A stretch of 59,982 nt of DNA from a virus (IMGVR_UViG_3300048834_000230:1-59982); one strand, 5' to 3'. Positions 32,739 through 42,231 are shown, counted from the stretch's first letter. Notes: generated by a model not told the origin, from the letters alone. A program made the numbers and translations.

Positions 32739-33683
32739 ATGGCAACTGTTCGTAAAGTACGTGGTTCTATTGCTAGAAAAAAAACATCAGCTAAATCTAG
32801 CTCTAAGGATATGCTTCCTACAGAACTCAATGAACCACCTGAAGAACTCCTAGATTATGTTATTATGATCTACGGAAGAAAGAGTATTGGTAAGACTACT
32901 CTTGCTAGTATGCTGGCTAAAAACAAGGATAAGAAAGTTCTTGTTATCATGCTAGAAAAATCTCGGCGTAATCTTCGCATATACCAAAAGCCTGATTACA
33001 GCAAAGGTGACAAGTATCCTACATGGACTACACTTATCAAATGGATGGACCAGTTTATCGAATCCAAAGAATTTGATGTTGTTGTCTTCGATACACTTGA
33101 TAAACTTTATGATCTTTGTTACGCTCATATCTGCAAACTCAATGGGGTTAAAAGCCCTAATGGTGCTGGTCGTAACTCAAGTGGTGTATGGAAAGAGATT
33201 GATTCAGAATTCAATGCTTTCCTTCAAGCCTTGTCTGAATCCGGTAAGGGTATCATTTATCTATCGCATGAAAAGGTTCGTGAATTAGAAGCTAAGAAAA
33301 TTCGTGAACTCAAGAAAGAAGCGAACAATGATAATGACTCTGAAGAAATCAAAATCGAAAGAGTGGAACCTTCAGCATCACCCGCTGCTTGTCGTTCTGC
33401 TGAAGAGATGTGCGATGTTATTATGTATTATGGTTATGAAAACCGTAAACGTACCCTTACTGTGCGTGATTCAGGAGACTATTTTTGGGTCGGATGCAAT
33501 CTTCCTGATGCTTTCCTTGACCCTGATGGTGAACCAATCAATCAATTTTATGTAGGAGAATCACCTGCTGAAGCAAAGAAAAATCTTCTAGCTGCATACA
33601 ACAATGAACTAAGGGATATTAACTATACTCCCCCAAAACGTAGCAAACCTGTTAAAAAACGTCCAACACGTAGAAGAACTTAG
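32739..33683 (+). CDS. Sak4-like RecA-fold ATPase (single-strand annealing)
   Basis: I start at the ATG at 32739, since the upstream frame opens only with TTG. Walker A is GRKSIGKTT (about residues 46-54) and Walker B is DVVVFDTLDKL. The fold is a minimal RecA core with a basic C-terminal tail (KRSKPVKKRPTRRR). Sak4 proteins, placed between a PD-(D/E)XK nuclease and an SSB-like protein as here, promote annealing and recombination of phage DNA. Confidence 0.85.
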   Translation: MATVRKVRGSIARKKTSAKSSSKDMLPTELNEPPEELLDYVIMIYGRKSIGKTTLASMLAKNKDKKVLVIMLEKSRRNLRIYQKPDYSKGDKYPTWTTLIKWMDQFIESKEFDVVVFDTLDKLYDLCYAHICKLNGVKSPNGAGRNSSGVWKEIDSEFNAFLQALSESGKGIIYLSHEKVRELEAKKIRELKKEANNDNDSEEIKIERVEPSASPAACRSAEEMCDVIMYYGYENRKRTLTVRDSGDYFWVGCNLPDAFLDPDGEPINQFYVGESPAEAKKNLLAAYNNELRDINYTPPKRSKPVKKRPTRRRT

Positions 33684-33716
33684 TAACTTAATTTCATTTG
33701 AAAGGATGGTATTGTA

Positions 33717-34751
33717 ATGGCAAAGTCAGCCAGTGGTGCCCGCAGACGTAATGCTGTAGGTGCTAAGAAACCAACTAAGAAAGCCCCTGCAAAGTCTTCA
33801 ACAAAGTCTGATGCTAGCAGCCCTTTTATGAAGGCAATTGCTAAGAAGAAAGGTGCATTCAAGAAGTTCAAGACAGCACCAAAGGGGGCTGGTGGTTTTA
33901 CTAAGACCAATATCAAAGATGGTACTTACAAAACCCGTTGGTCTGCTAAGTCTGGAATTAGCAAAGATAATAAACCTTATGTAATGCTTAATTGGGTAGT
34001 AGTATCCGGTAAAGCAAAAGGTGAGAAAGATGGTCGTTACTTTGACCTAGACAATGACGATCATTGGGGCTGGCTCTCCGGTATGCTACAACAACTTCTT
34101 GATGAAGACTTTGCAGATTTGGATGACAACCCGGAAGAACTCAAGGAACTGTTAGATCGTGTCAACGATGAACGTCCTTGTACCACAACTGCTATTAAGC
34201 GTAACGATCAAGGATATATCAACGCTTACATTCAGGAGTTAGTTGATGAGGATGACGATGATGAGTCTGATGAAGAAGAGGATGAGTCCGATGAAGGTGA
34301 CGAAGAGGATGCGGAAGACTCTGAAGAAGACGAAGACGAATCTGATGAAGATGACGATTCAGAAGCAGATGAAGATGAGACAGACTATGCCTCATTAGGT
34401 GAAGCTGCTGATGAAGGTGACAAGTCCGCAATCAAGGAGTTGAAAGCTGCTGCTAAAGAAGCAGAGCTAGACCCCAACGATTACGAAACTTGGGCTGATC
34501 TTGCTGAAGCCCTAGGTGAGCCTGAAGAGGATGATGACTCTGATGAAGAATCCGATGAGGATGAAGAAGAAGAGTTAGAACCTCTTGTTAAGGGTGATCC
34601 TTGCTTCTACAAGCCCAAAGGCAAGCGTAAGCCTATTGAGTGCGAAGTTGCCTCTGTCAACAAATCCAAAGAAACCTACAAGATCAACGAAGTTGATGGT
34701 GATGGTTCTTGGACTGTTTTATGGGATGATGAGGCTCTTTCGGTCGAATAG
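33717..34751 (+). CDS. SSB-like protein (DUF669-type) with long acidic linker
   Basis: Residues 1-60 are basic. Residues about 60-165 resemble the OB-fold of phage single-strand-binding proteins (IKDGTYKTRWSAKSG; YVMLNWVVVSGKAKG). Residues about 175-300 are an extremely Asp/Glu-rich linker. The last 60 residues form a second small beta domain (DPCFYKPKGKRKPIECEVAS). The position after Sak4 supports an SSB role. The acidic part would recruit partners or compete for DNA, as acidic SSB tails do. Confidence 0.72.
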   Translation: MAKSASGARRRNAVGAKKPTKKAPAKSSTKSDASSPFMKAIAKKKGAFKKFKTAPKGAGGFTKTNIKDGTYKTRWSAKSGISKDNKPYVMLNWVVVSGKAKGEKDGRYFDLDNDDHWGWLSGMLQQLLDEDFADLDDNPEELKELLDRVNDERPCTTTAIKRNDQGYINAYIQELVDEDDDDESDEEEDESDEGDEEDAEDSEEDEDESDEDDDSEADEDETDYASLGEAADEGDKSAIKELKAAAKEAELDPNDYETWADLAEALGEPEEDDDSDEESDEDEEEELEPLVKGDPCFYKPKGKRKPIECEVASVNKSKETYKINEVDGDGSWTVLWDDEALSVE

Positions 34752-34771
34752 TCATTTCTAATTACACTAGC

Positions 34772-34829
34772 AAGAGTAGTCCTACTACGACAGATCATTT
34801 AAGGATGTAGGACTACTCTTTGCTATTTT
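34772..34829 (+). terminator. Terminator-like hairpin after the SSB-like gene
   Basis: Arms AAGAGTAGTCCTAC (34772-34785) and GTAGGACTACTCTT (34807-34820) are perfect 14-bp complements with a 21-nt loop. The T-run is weak (TGCTATTTTC). It may act as partial terminator or RNA-processing site. Confidence 0.65.
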
Positions 34830-34842
34830 CTAGGGAAAGAAA

Positions 34843-35280
34843 ATGAAGATTGGGTTTACCGGAACACAAGAAGGTATGACAAAATCTCAACGTCAACGTA
34901 TGGTAAGGTTTTTAGAATTAACCCTAATAGATCATACTATAGAGTTTGGATTGCATGGTGACTGTGAAGGTGCTGATTTTCAATTCGATAGAGACTGTTT
35001 TCGCCAATCAATCCCGGTTACTGTTTACCCCCCAGAAAATCCAAACAAACGTGCTTTCTGTGAAAATTATCATAGTATAAAAGAACCAAAACCTTATCTG
35101 GATAGAAACCATGATATTGTTAATGATTCTAATATTATGATTGCATGTCCAAAAGAATTTGATGAGCAATTACGCTCCGGTACATGGGCCACTATTAGAT
35201 ACGCCAGAAAACAAAACAAACCACTGATTATATTTTATCCAGATGGTTCTGTATCAAAGGAAAATTGGAATGAAATTTGA
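34843..35280 (+). CDS. SLOG-family Rossmann-fold nucleotide-binding protein
   Basis: Residues 1-18 (MKIGFTGTQEGMTKSQRQ), LHGDCEGADFQFDRDC and the final RSGTWATIRYARKQNKPLII have the glycine-rich SLOG/DprA-like pattern. The family binds nucleotides or modified nucleotide-sugars. Phage members are common and undefined. The gene overlaps the next by 11 bases. Its place between SSB and polymerase suggests nucleotide sensing or metabolism. Confidence 0.72.
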   Translation: MKIGFTGTQEGMTKSQRQRMVRFLELTLIDHTIEFGLHGDCEGADFQFDRDCFRQSIPVTVYPPENPNKRAFCENYHSIKEPKPYLDRNHDIVNDSNIMIACPKEFDEQLRSGTWATIRYARKQNKPLIIFYPDGSVSKENWNEI

Positions 35281-35893
35281 AATCTTTGATGAGCATGTAA
35301 ATGCCCTATTTGATAAATGCAGAGCCATACTAAAAGGTAAAGGAATTGACTACAATGCAGGTACAGATAGATTCCACGGATTCAAAGACAGAGCATTCAA
35401 AGCAGGTATAACTAAATACCAAGGATGGTACATATTATTCAGTAAGGGTTTAGGTGCCATAGAACGATATGTTCTAAAAGGTGCAACTGAATCAGAAAAT
35501 ATTCATGTCCGTATTCAAGACGCTATCAATTATCTCATACTTCTTGATGCAATGATTACTGAAGATGAACAATCTTCAGATACAGAATCAGCTTTTCTTA
35601 AACAAGCTGAACTTCTTAATAAGGCTGGTTCTTCTGCCCCAGTTACATTACCATTAACTCCTGAAGCATTAGAACTGCTTAAAAATTATGTTCCACCTAA
35701 GCATTTCACTCCTTTTCTATTTGAAGTAGATACACTAGTTACAAAACATGGCATTGAATGCAAGGTAACATCACGTAGGAGAACGGAAGCCGGAAATGTC
35801 TACAACCTTGAAGCTACGGAAACAGGTTCGATCTTCCAAGGTATCCCGGAATCCGAAATCAAACCTAGAGGAATCGTCCCTAGTAAGCCTTGA
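35270..35893 (+). CDS. Nucleotide modification associated domain 1 (DUF1599)-like protein
   Basis: The start MKFEIFDEHVNALFDKCRAI is preceded by AAGGAAA. The core reads GKGIDYNAGTDRFHGF, then KGLGAIERYV, then ATESENIHVRIQDAINYLIL. It matches the alpha-helical, MazG-like Nmad1/DUF1599 pattern with acidic metal ligands (E and D in ESEN...QDAIN). The last 100 residues form a second domain. The family is linked to phages with altered nucleotides. It overlaps the polymerase gene by 98 bases. Confidence 0.65.
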   Translation: MKFEIFDEHVNALFDKCRAILKGKGIDYNAGTDRFHGFKDRAFKAGITKYQGWYILFSKGLGAIERYVLKGATESENIHVRIQDAINYLILLDAMITEDEQSSDTESAFLKQAELLNKAGSSAPVTLPLTPEALELLKNYVPPKHFTPFLFEVDTLVTKHGIECKVTSRRRTEAGNVYNLEATETGSIFQGIPESEIKPRGIVPSKP

Positions 35894-37901
35894 CTGTGAA
35901 ACAACTGGTCTAGCTCTCAAGAATGGTTGTAAACCTTTTCTAGTATCTATTACCTATCCTGATGGTACTAGCTATGCTTGGGAATGGTCCGTTAATTCCC
36001 GCACTAGAAAAGTTAATGTCAAACATGATGATTTAATCGACATAGCAAAACATGTTAGAGACAAAACCGTAGTCTTTCATCATGCTAAGTACGACGTTGA
36101 AGCGATGGCATCTATTGGTTTCTTCTTTCTTTTCCCAGAAGAAAGTTGGCCCCAAGCTTGTTCACCTTTAACACTTAATACCAGAATCTTTCCCTATAGT
36201 CCTATCAGAGTACGCTGTAAAGGATGGGAAGATACTCTACCTGCTAGCCATATAGATTCATCTAAGGGAACTCACAAACTCAAAGAATTAGGTCTACTCC
36301 ATTTAGACTATCCTGAAACAGATGAAGAGAAACTACTAACAGCAGTTAAGAAAGCTGTTGATGGTATTGCCAAGAAAAAGAAATTCAATCTCTCTCGGAA
36401 ATATGCCGGTAAGAATGAAGATGGCTCTGACAAAACTGATCCTGAATACGAAGCTGATTATTGGGTACTCAAGGCTCTTGATCGTAAGAACACTCTATGC
36501 CGTCAATATGCCAATGGAGATACAGAACGTACTCTACTCTTATGGATGCTTCGCTATAACAAACTCTTTGAACAAGATGTTAATGCTCGCTTATGCTATG
36601 AGAGAGAGAAGAAAGTCATTCCTGTAGTTTATGCTATTGAGAATCACGGCATCACTATCAGTAAGCATCGTTTGGAATACTACCTAACTAAACTCAAGAA
36701 TGAATCCGAACCTAATCGTGAACATGCTGCTAAGATTGCCTGTAAGACTCTTAAAGTAAAATCATTCAATACAAATTCTTACCCCCAACTAAGGGAGATA
36801 CTTTACTCTAAGAAAGGATTTAACTTTCCAGTCCTAGAGTACACTGATAAAGAAAACCCATCGACAAGTATTGGTAGTGATGAAGTCCCTGGACCCCTCA
36901 TCAAACTACGCAATGACTATTGTGATAATAAACCAACAGCAAAGAAATTCTTACAACATCTCATCATTAGTAAGAAGTATGCAACAGGTGTAAACTACTT
37001 ATCTAATTACAAAAGAGCTATTCAACAACATTGGGATAATGCTAGATGGGTACTCTACCCTACTCTTAATCCCAATGGAACTGACACAACTCGATTTAGT
37101 AGTTTTAACCCAAATGCACAAAATATCTCCAAAAGGGCTGAAACTCCCTTGCGTAATATATTCTGCCCCCCTAAAGGTAGAATCTGGTTTGCTATTGATT
37201 ACCAACAGTTACAACTACGAATCTTTGCATTTGTCACTCAAGCACAAGTCTTGATTGATGCGTTTCGTGCTGGACATGATTTTCATGCCACTGTAGCTAC
37301 TGGTATCTTCAAGAAAGCTTTGAAGGAAATCACAAAGCTAGAAAGACGTATCGCTAAGAATACAAACTTTGCATTGATCTTTGGTGCAACTAAAAAGAAG
37401 GTCAACAAAACAGCCGGTATAGATAATGCGTATGAACGCTTTGAAAAACAATTCCCAATGGTGACAGCATTTCTCAACAAAGCTATCAGACAAGTACGAT
37501 CTACTGGCGGAATTGTTACACCTTTCGGTTATCCATTAGAAGTGGATCATAACAAACCATACGCTGGTGCTAACTACATAATCCAAGGATGCGAAGGGGA
37601 TATCGTCAAGAATGCTATGATTTTGCTTGTCCATACTGGACTAATTGATTTCAAAGATTATAGTCTTATTCTTCAAGTTCACGATGAACTATTGATTGAA
37701 GCCCCTGAAAAGTACAGCAGAACCCGTATTCGTAAGATTATGGGAATCATGGAATTCTGTGGAACTTTACTTGATATGGAAACACCAGTAGAAGCAGAAA
37801 TCATTACTACTCATTGGGGTAAAGGTAGTAAGATTAAACTCAAACCCATACGTCCCAACCTTAAACAGTGTAAAAAAATAATCTACGGTCTAGCAGTATA
37901 A
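35796..37901 (+). CDS. Family A DNA polymerase with 3'-5' exonuclease
   Basis: This is the replicative polymerase. Exo motifs are SLDCETTGLAL (Exo I, about residue 30) and VVFHHAKYDVEAM (Exo II). Polymerase motif A is FAIDYQQLQLRIFAF, motif B is RRIAKNTNFALIFGATKK and motif C is QVHDELLIEAP. The residue equivalent to E. coli Phe762 is Phe, and the usual Tyr766 is Phe. No 5'-nuclease domain is present. The start is the only ATG before Exo I and lies within the preceding gene. Confidence 0.94.
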   Translation: MSTTLKLRKQVRSSKVSRNPKSNLEESSLVSLDCETTGLALKNGCKPFLVSITYPDGTSYAWEWSVNSRTRKVNVKHDDLIDIAKHVRDKTVVFHHAKYDVEAMASIGFFFLFPEESWPQACSPLTLNTRIFPYSPIRVRCKGWEDTLPASHIDSSKGTHKLKELGLLHLDYPETDEEKLLTAVKKAVDGIAKKKKFNLSRKYAGKNEDGSDKTDPEYEADYWVLKALDRKNTLCRQYANGDTERTLLLWMLRYNKLFEQDVNARLCYEREKKVIPVVYAIENHGITISKHRLEYYLTKLKNESEPNREHAAKIACKTLKVKSFNTNSYPQLREILYSKKGFNFPVLEYTDKENPSTSIGSDEVPGPLIKLRNDYCDNKPTAKKFLQHLIISKKYATGVNYLSNYKRAIQQHWDNARWVLYPTLNPNGTDTTRFSSFNPNAQNISKRAETPLRNIFCPPKGRIWFAIDYQQLQLRIFAFVTQAQVLIDAFRAGHDFHATVATGIFKKALKEITKLERRIAKNTNFALIFGATKKKVNKTAGIDNAYERFEKQFPMVTAFLNKAIRQVRSTGGIVTPFGYPLEVDHNKPYAGANYIIQGCEGDIVKNAMILLVHTGLIDFKDYSLILQVHDELLIEAPEKYSRTRIRKIMGIMEFCGTLLDMETPVEAEIITTHWGKGSKIKLKPIRPNLKQCKKIIYGLAV

Positions 37902-37944
37902 ATACAATTCGCAATATACTTGGCTAATCCAGAAGGAGTTAAAC

Positions 37945-38496
37945 GTGACTATATTATTGGAGTTATCACCAGAGCATATCAAAGCTGAACTAGATTACCG
38001 AATTAAATCATTACCAGTACAAATTGACCAAGATGATCCTAATGGTGGTGTATTGCGGCCTTGGGTTCGTGCATTACCACTACGTCTACAAGGTGTGGTT
38101 ATCACAGCTATTCGTGGCTGTGATGGTGCCCCGAAAGAAGATAGCTCCAAAGCATTAAGTCGTATGATTCGTCGTGTAATTCTCAATCCAGCCGATCCTC
38201 GTGAGTCACTTAGTAAAGGTGGATTTTTTGGATTCGACCCCGTGCAATTACCTTACAAATTGAGTGATATGTTTCATTCACTTGATCAATACCCATTGCA
38301 TTATGTAATGCACCTTTGCCACTGTTGTCAAGTGATAGGCTATCGACATCCAGACAAGAATATCGCCGAGTTTTTTGAATTAACGTACCTGCTTTTTTGT
38401 CATACATTCCATTTGTCGCCAGAGAGTGAAGCCGACATGGAACGACGATTAACGGAAGATCGAATCAAAAAGGGAACAACTGAACGCAACTTTTGA
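37945..38496 (+). CDS. Conserved phage replication-region protein, 183 aa
   Basis: The start is GTG at 37945, with GAAGGAGTT seven bases upstream. It carries WVRALPLRLQGVVITAIRGC, then CDGAPKEDSSKALSRMIRRV. A His/Cys-rich region YPLHYVMHLCHCCQVIGYRH comes next. The last is rich in potential metal ligands. I recall similar proteins beside phage polymerase/helicase genes but know no function for them. Confidence 0.7.
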   Translation: MTILLELSPEHIKAELDYRIKSLPVQIDQDDPNGGVLRPWVRALPLRLQGVVITAIRGCDGAPKEDSSKALSRMIRRVILNPADPRESLSKGGFFGFDPVQLPYKLSDMFHSLDQYPLHYVMHLCHCCQVIGYRHPDKNIAEFFELTYLLFCHTFHLSPESEADMERRLTEDRIKKGTTERNF

Positions 38497-38527
38497 TAAT
38501 TCATGTTATACCGAAGGAGTATAGGAC

Positions 38528-40624
38528 ATGCCCCTTGTTATGAAGACGAAAAAAAAGGCAACCAAGAAAGTTGCTACCCAAGAAGAACCAATTGACCATA
38601 TCAAACTCTTTGAATTTCATGGTGTAGTTTTTCGGGAAGAAGAAGCACAACAGAAGATCGGTCGTTGCCCCTTTTGTAATAAGCCTCTCAAGTTCCATGT
38701 CGCTACCAAAACTGGTCAATTCGATTGTAAGTCTTGTGGTGTATCCGGTAACAAATACACCTTCTTACAAAAAATCTACGATCATTGGCACAGAAAAACC
38801 ACTAAAGCAAACCGGCTAAAGCTAGGTCGTGTTCGTGGTTTACCTTCTGCTGCTTTCATGCACGTAGCCTATCGTAAAACCGATGGGACCTATCTTCTTC
38901 CCTCCAGAAATGAAAATAAGTCTATGGTAAACATAGGTACTTATTCTGGAAAGAAAGGAGATAGAATCTATCGTACTCCTGGTTGTAAACTACACCTAGG
39001 CGGAATAGATCAACTCAAAGAGCAAGGACCCATTTACCTAGTTGAAGGTGATTGGGATGGTGATGCTCTACGTTACCTACTCAAGAAAGTTGTACCGAAG
39101 AAAGAAGCATGGTCTGTCTTAGATAGCTCGGCTAATGTCTTCAAAGAAGAATGGTATAAATTCTTTAAGAATCGTGATGTAGTTCTTATTGGTGATAATG
39201 ATACCCCTGGTGAAAATGGTGTTAAATCTAAGATTGAACATCTACACAAAGCAGGAGCAAGAATTATTAAACGTCTTCATTGGCCGGAATCCTTTGAAGA
39301 TGGTTATGATCTAAATGATTTCATTGCTGATAACAATGATGACTATGAAGAATGTTGGACTAATCTTCAGTCAATGATTAAGTCTGTCTCTAAGTCTTCA
39401 CTATCATCGTCGCCAGCTAACAATCTCAACATCACTAAATTCTCTCAAGTAGTAACAGAATTCAAAAAGCATATTCATCTATCTTCAGGTATGGAAGATG
39501 CTTTAGCTGTTTGCTATGCCGTTATCTTTTCAGCTAGAGAAGAAGGGGACCCTCTTTGGTGTTTCCTAGTAGCTCCCCCTGGTGGTGGTAAAACATTACT
39601 ACTACAAAACATGGCTGGAAATGAATGGACTCACTTTGAATCTTCTCTAGGTCCTAAAACCCTAGTATCTGGTTGGAAAGATTCTGCCGGTGAAGATCAA
39701 TCCCTATTACCTGATATCATAGGTAAAACTTTGATTGTTAAAGATTGGACTGAAATTATGTCCAAACCTACTAGCGATCAAGAAGAAATCTATGGTGTCT
39801 TTCGTGGTGCTTACGATGGCCGAGTAGAACGCTCCTTTGGTAATGGATTAGCACGTAGAGTCTACCCTGATCCTGATTCTGGATTCAAGACTTGCCATTT
39901 CTCTCTACTAGCTGGTGTTACTCACAAAATCTTTGGTGATAACCGTGCTAGTATGGGTGAACGCTTTATTAAATTCCGGCTTGATTCAGGTGATAACTCC
40001 GATCAAGTTCGTAGAGCTATCAGCAATGCTCTTAAAAGCAAAATGGCCGAATACTCTCTACGTGATGTTTCTGCTTCATTTCTCCAAAAAGAAATTACTG
40101 TTGAAAAACTTCCAACTCTACCTAAGTTTATGGAAAACCGAATCGTCTATCTAGCAGAGATTGCTTCAGCTATTCGGGTACAAGTAGAACGTAGACAGGG
40201 GCAAATGCTCTATCGTCCTGAAGCCGAAGTAGCAACCCGCCTAGCAAAACAGTTAGTACGCCTCTCACGTTTCCTAGCTGTAGTCTTTGGTGAATCTGTT
40301 GTTTCTAACAAAAGCTATCGTCTAGTCCAAAAGGTAGCTCTTGATACTTGCTACTCTTGGCATCAAGACGTATTCCTACAAGTCTCTAAACACAAATATG
40401 GTGCTACCAGACTTGATATTGCTCATAAAGCAAAGATGGCCCCTTCTACAACAGATAGGTGTCTCTTTGATCTATTAGAAATCGGTGCTGTCATAAGAGA
40501 AAAGGAGTTAGTTAATGGTAAAAAACTAGATAAGACAATGGGTGCTGAAGCTTACAAATGGAAACTTTCTCCACCAATGAGGAAAGCCTATACTGAATCC
40601 CGTCTTTCACTACTTAAACTCTAG
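38528..40624 (+). CDS. Primase-helicase
   Basis: A zinc ribbon (CPFCNKPL...FDCKSCG, about residues 40-68) and a TOPRIM primase domain (YLVEGDWDGDAL and VVLIGDNDTPGENG) are followed by an ATPase domain with Walker A APPGGGKT (about residue 348) and a winged-helix-like end. It lays primers and unwinds DNA at the fork. It lies next to polymerase, as expected. The ATPase part resembles SF3/D5-like or DUF3987 phage helicases more than the DnaB fold. Confidence 0.88.
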   Translation: MPLVMKTKKKATKKVATQEEPIDHIKLFEFHGVVFREEEAQQKIGRCPFCNKPLKFHVATKTGQFDCKSCGVSGNKYTFLQKIYDHWHRKTTKANRLKLGRVRGLPSAAFMHVAYRKTDGTYLLPSRNENKSMVNIGTYSGKKGDRIYRTPGCKLHLGGIDQLKEQGPIYLVEGDWDGDALRYLLKKVVPKKEAWSVLDSSANVFKEEWYKFFKNRDVVLIGDNDTPGENGVKSKIEHLHKAGARIIKRLHWPESFEDGYDLNDFIADNNDDYEECWTNLQSMIKSVSKSSLSSSPANNLNITKFSQVVTEFKKHIHLSSGMEDALAVCYAVIFSAREEGDPLWCFLVAPPGGGKTLLLQNMAGNEWTHFESSLGPKTLVSGWKDSAGEDQSLLPDIIGKTLIVKDWTEIMSKPTSDQEEIYGVFRGAYDGRVERSFGNGLARRVYPDPDSGFKTCHFSLLAGVTHKIFGDNRASMGERFIKFRLDSGDNSDQVRRAISNALKSKMAEYSLRDVSASFLQKEITVEKLPTLPKFMENRIVYLAEIASAIRVQVERRQGQMLYRPEAEVATRLAKQLVRLSRFLAVVFGESVVSNKSYRLVQKVALDTCYSWHQDVFLQVSKHKYGATRLDIAHKAKMAPSTTDRCLFDLLEIGAVIREKELVNGKKLDKTMGAEAYKWKLSPPMRKAYTESRLSLLKL

Positions 40625-40640
40625 GGTTTTAGGTATCTAT

Positions 40641-40656
40641 TTTCTTCTCCCAGAAA
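40641..40656. promoter_or_regulatory. TTCTCCCAGAAAA palindrome
   Basis: TTCT-CCC-AGAA lies in the gap between the primase-helicase and 40710, where a new rightward unit begins. It is one of the recurrent dyads also found at 4042, 12755, 30320 and 55379. Confidence 0.5.
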
Positions 40657-40709
40657 AAATGATATGTTGTTAGGTGTTATTTAATTTCTCTTTACAAGGA
40701 GTATGTAGC

Positions 40710-41147
40710 ATGTCAGCTTACGAAACCCAAATGGCGGGTATTTCTAAATCAATCAGCTATCTTGTTACAGCAGTCCGTGCTGGTACGATGATTTCTGATG
40801 CAAAGAATACTGCTTATCATGGATGGAATGTCCAAGGGTATTTGCAATGTATTTCTCTCGGAAGTCCTGTTGAAGTTCTAGCTAATGATTCTCCTGAAGA
40901 ACAAAAAGCTAAGTTACAACTTCAAGACTTGGCTATCTTAGGTGACTTCTGTGAATCACAAGAGTCTCTTGCTTATTCCGCTTCTGCTACTGCTGAAGCT
41001 AAGTTGAATGTTGTGCAAATCCTTACGATTGCACAAACGATTTTCTCAATTTTGAAGCAACTCGGCATCATCAAGAAACCACCTGTTAATCAGAATGGTC
41101 CTGTTGCCACTTCTATCACTGAAGCTGAAGAAGACCCACTAGGCTAA
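40710..41147 (+). CDS. Hypothetical helical protein, 145 aa
   Basis: I use the ATG at 40710, with AAGGAG about ten bases upstream. An ATG 36 bases earlier is less well placed. It is mostly alpha-helical, with a hydrophobic segment VVQILTIAQTIFSILKQLGI (about residues 101-120) that may be membrane-associated. It is followed by a strong terminator, suggesting high expression. Family unknown. Confidence 0.65.
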   Translation: MSAYETQMAGISKSISYLVTAVRAGTMISDAKNTAYHGWNVQGYLQCISLGSPVEVLANDSPEEQKAKLQLQDLAILGDFCESQESLAYSASATAEAKLNVVQILTIAQTIFSILKQLGIIKKPPVNQNGPVATSITEAEEDPLG

Positions 41148-41154
41148 TCCTAAT

Positions 41155-41192
41155 AACTCTAGGTAGTTGAAATATACTACCTAGAGTTTTTT
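41155..41192 (+). terminator. Intrinsic terminator
   Basis: AACTCTAGGTAGT (41155-41167) and ACTACCTAGAGTT (41176-41188) are perfect arms with an 8-nt loop, followed by TTTTTT. Confidence 0.92.
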
Positions 41193-41207
41193 ACAGGGAA
41201 GTATTAA

Positions 41208-41339
41208 ATGGAGAAACCTGAATGCTGCGAACAGTGTGGTAGATTAGTAAAAGAACATGACATACGTTTTTGTTCAAAGTGTGGTGCCTTAGTGCATATA
41301 CATTGTACTTGTGACTGTGAAAAGGAATCTGAAAAATGA
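41208..41339 (+). CDS. Zinc-ribbon microprotein, 43 aa
   Basis: CCEQCGRL...RFCSKCGAL forms a four-cysteine zinc ribbon and CTCDC adds a second cluster near the end. It ends in an ATGA overlap with the next gene. Too short for a family call. Possible binding partner of RNA polymerase or ribosome, without direct evidence. Confidence 0.6.
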   Translation: MEKPECCEQCGRLVKEHDIRFCSKCGALVHIHCTCDCEKESEK

Positions 41340-41584
41340 ACCTCACTCCTGAAACTCTAGCTCCCTTAGCTGTAGGTCTAGGTTCGGTAGTAGCTTACTT
41401 CTATCCACAAATCAAATCCTGGTATGTCGATAGAAAGACTGTTCCTACCCAACCCCCAATCAATGAGATAAATACTGTGATTCAGTATTTCATGGCTAAA
41501 GGGTATGCCCCTGGTATTGATGCGTCTGTAACAACTGCCAAGTTGCTCTACGATGCTATACCCCTTCCAACAAAGAACGCTTAA
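41336..41584 (+). CDS. Small membrane-anchored protein, 82 aa
   Basis: The N-terminal segment LAPLAVGLGSVVAYFYPQI is a likely transmembrane helix, followed by a charged linker and a soluble helix (IQYFMAKGYAPGIDASVTTA). With the proline-linker membrane protein at 41602 it could form an envelope-spanning lysis pair, but no spanin signature is visible. Confidence 0.6.
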   Translation: MNLTPETLAPLAVGLGSVVAYFYPQIKSWYVDRKTVPTQPPINEINTVIQYFMAKGYAPGIDASVTTAKLLYDAIPLPTKNA

Positions 41585-41601
41585 TTAAGGAATTCTTAAT
41601 C

Positions 41602-42231
41602 ATGGAAAAAAACAAAGTCATTGGTATAGGTGGTTTTCTCCTAGCCTTGATTATGATTCTCCAAAATCTAGGTATTGTTGTTATCAACCCTGATAACCCT
41701 GATACTCCAGTTACACCTAGTAACCCTGATATCGTTGTCCCTGATGAACCTAAACCGGATGACCCTACTCCGGTAATACCTGATAACCCAAATCCACCAA
41801 TTGATCCTAACAAGGATATTCTACTTACTATCGAAGCAGAAAATTTCCCTGTTGTACCCCCTAGCTATGAAGCTATCTCTAAACCTGTTTATGATGTTCT
41901 TGTAGCTTGTGAAAATGCCCCTGGTTCATTGATCCTTGCTCGTAGTCATGCCCAATGGTCTAGGTTATTTCTTCTTCCAGAAGCAAGCATGATGAGAACT
42001 ACTGGTTCTTATAGAGAACAGCGTATTAAAAGCCTGCAAGCTATGCTTAGTATTCACAATATGGATTCGATCTGTCCTGGTCTAAGCATAGCTGTTGATG
42101 GTGTTATCAATCAGGCTCTAGGCGGAAAGCAAGATAGAGCATTAACATCAGATGATTTTTTGGCTCTATCTAAGGCTCACGATGCTATTGCTGGTCGTGC
42201 CTTTGAAGCTTTCCAAAGGATTGTTCAATGA
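41602..42231 (+). CDS. Membrane protein with Pro/Asp-rich stalk, 209 aa
   Basis: The sequence starts with one transmembrane helix (IGIGGFLLALIMILQNLGIV). Then comes a stalk of about 45 residues with repeated P-D/N-x-P units (NPDNPDTPVTPSNPD). A helical globular domain of 120 residues follows. The stalk suggests the domain is held away from the inner membrane through the cell wall, as in some spanin-like or tail-receptor proteins. It overlaps the next gene by ATGA. Confidence 0.65.
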   Translation: MEKNKVIGIGGFLLALIMILQNLGIVVINPDNPDTPVTPSNPDIVVPDEPKPDDPTPVIPDNPNPPIDPNKDILLTIEAENFPVVPPSYEAISKPVYDVLVACENAPGSLILARSHAQWSRLFLLPEASMMRTTGSYREQRIKSLQAMLSIHNMDSICPGLSIAVDGVINQALGGKQDRALTSDDFLALSKAHDAIAGRAFEAFQRIVQ

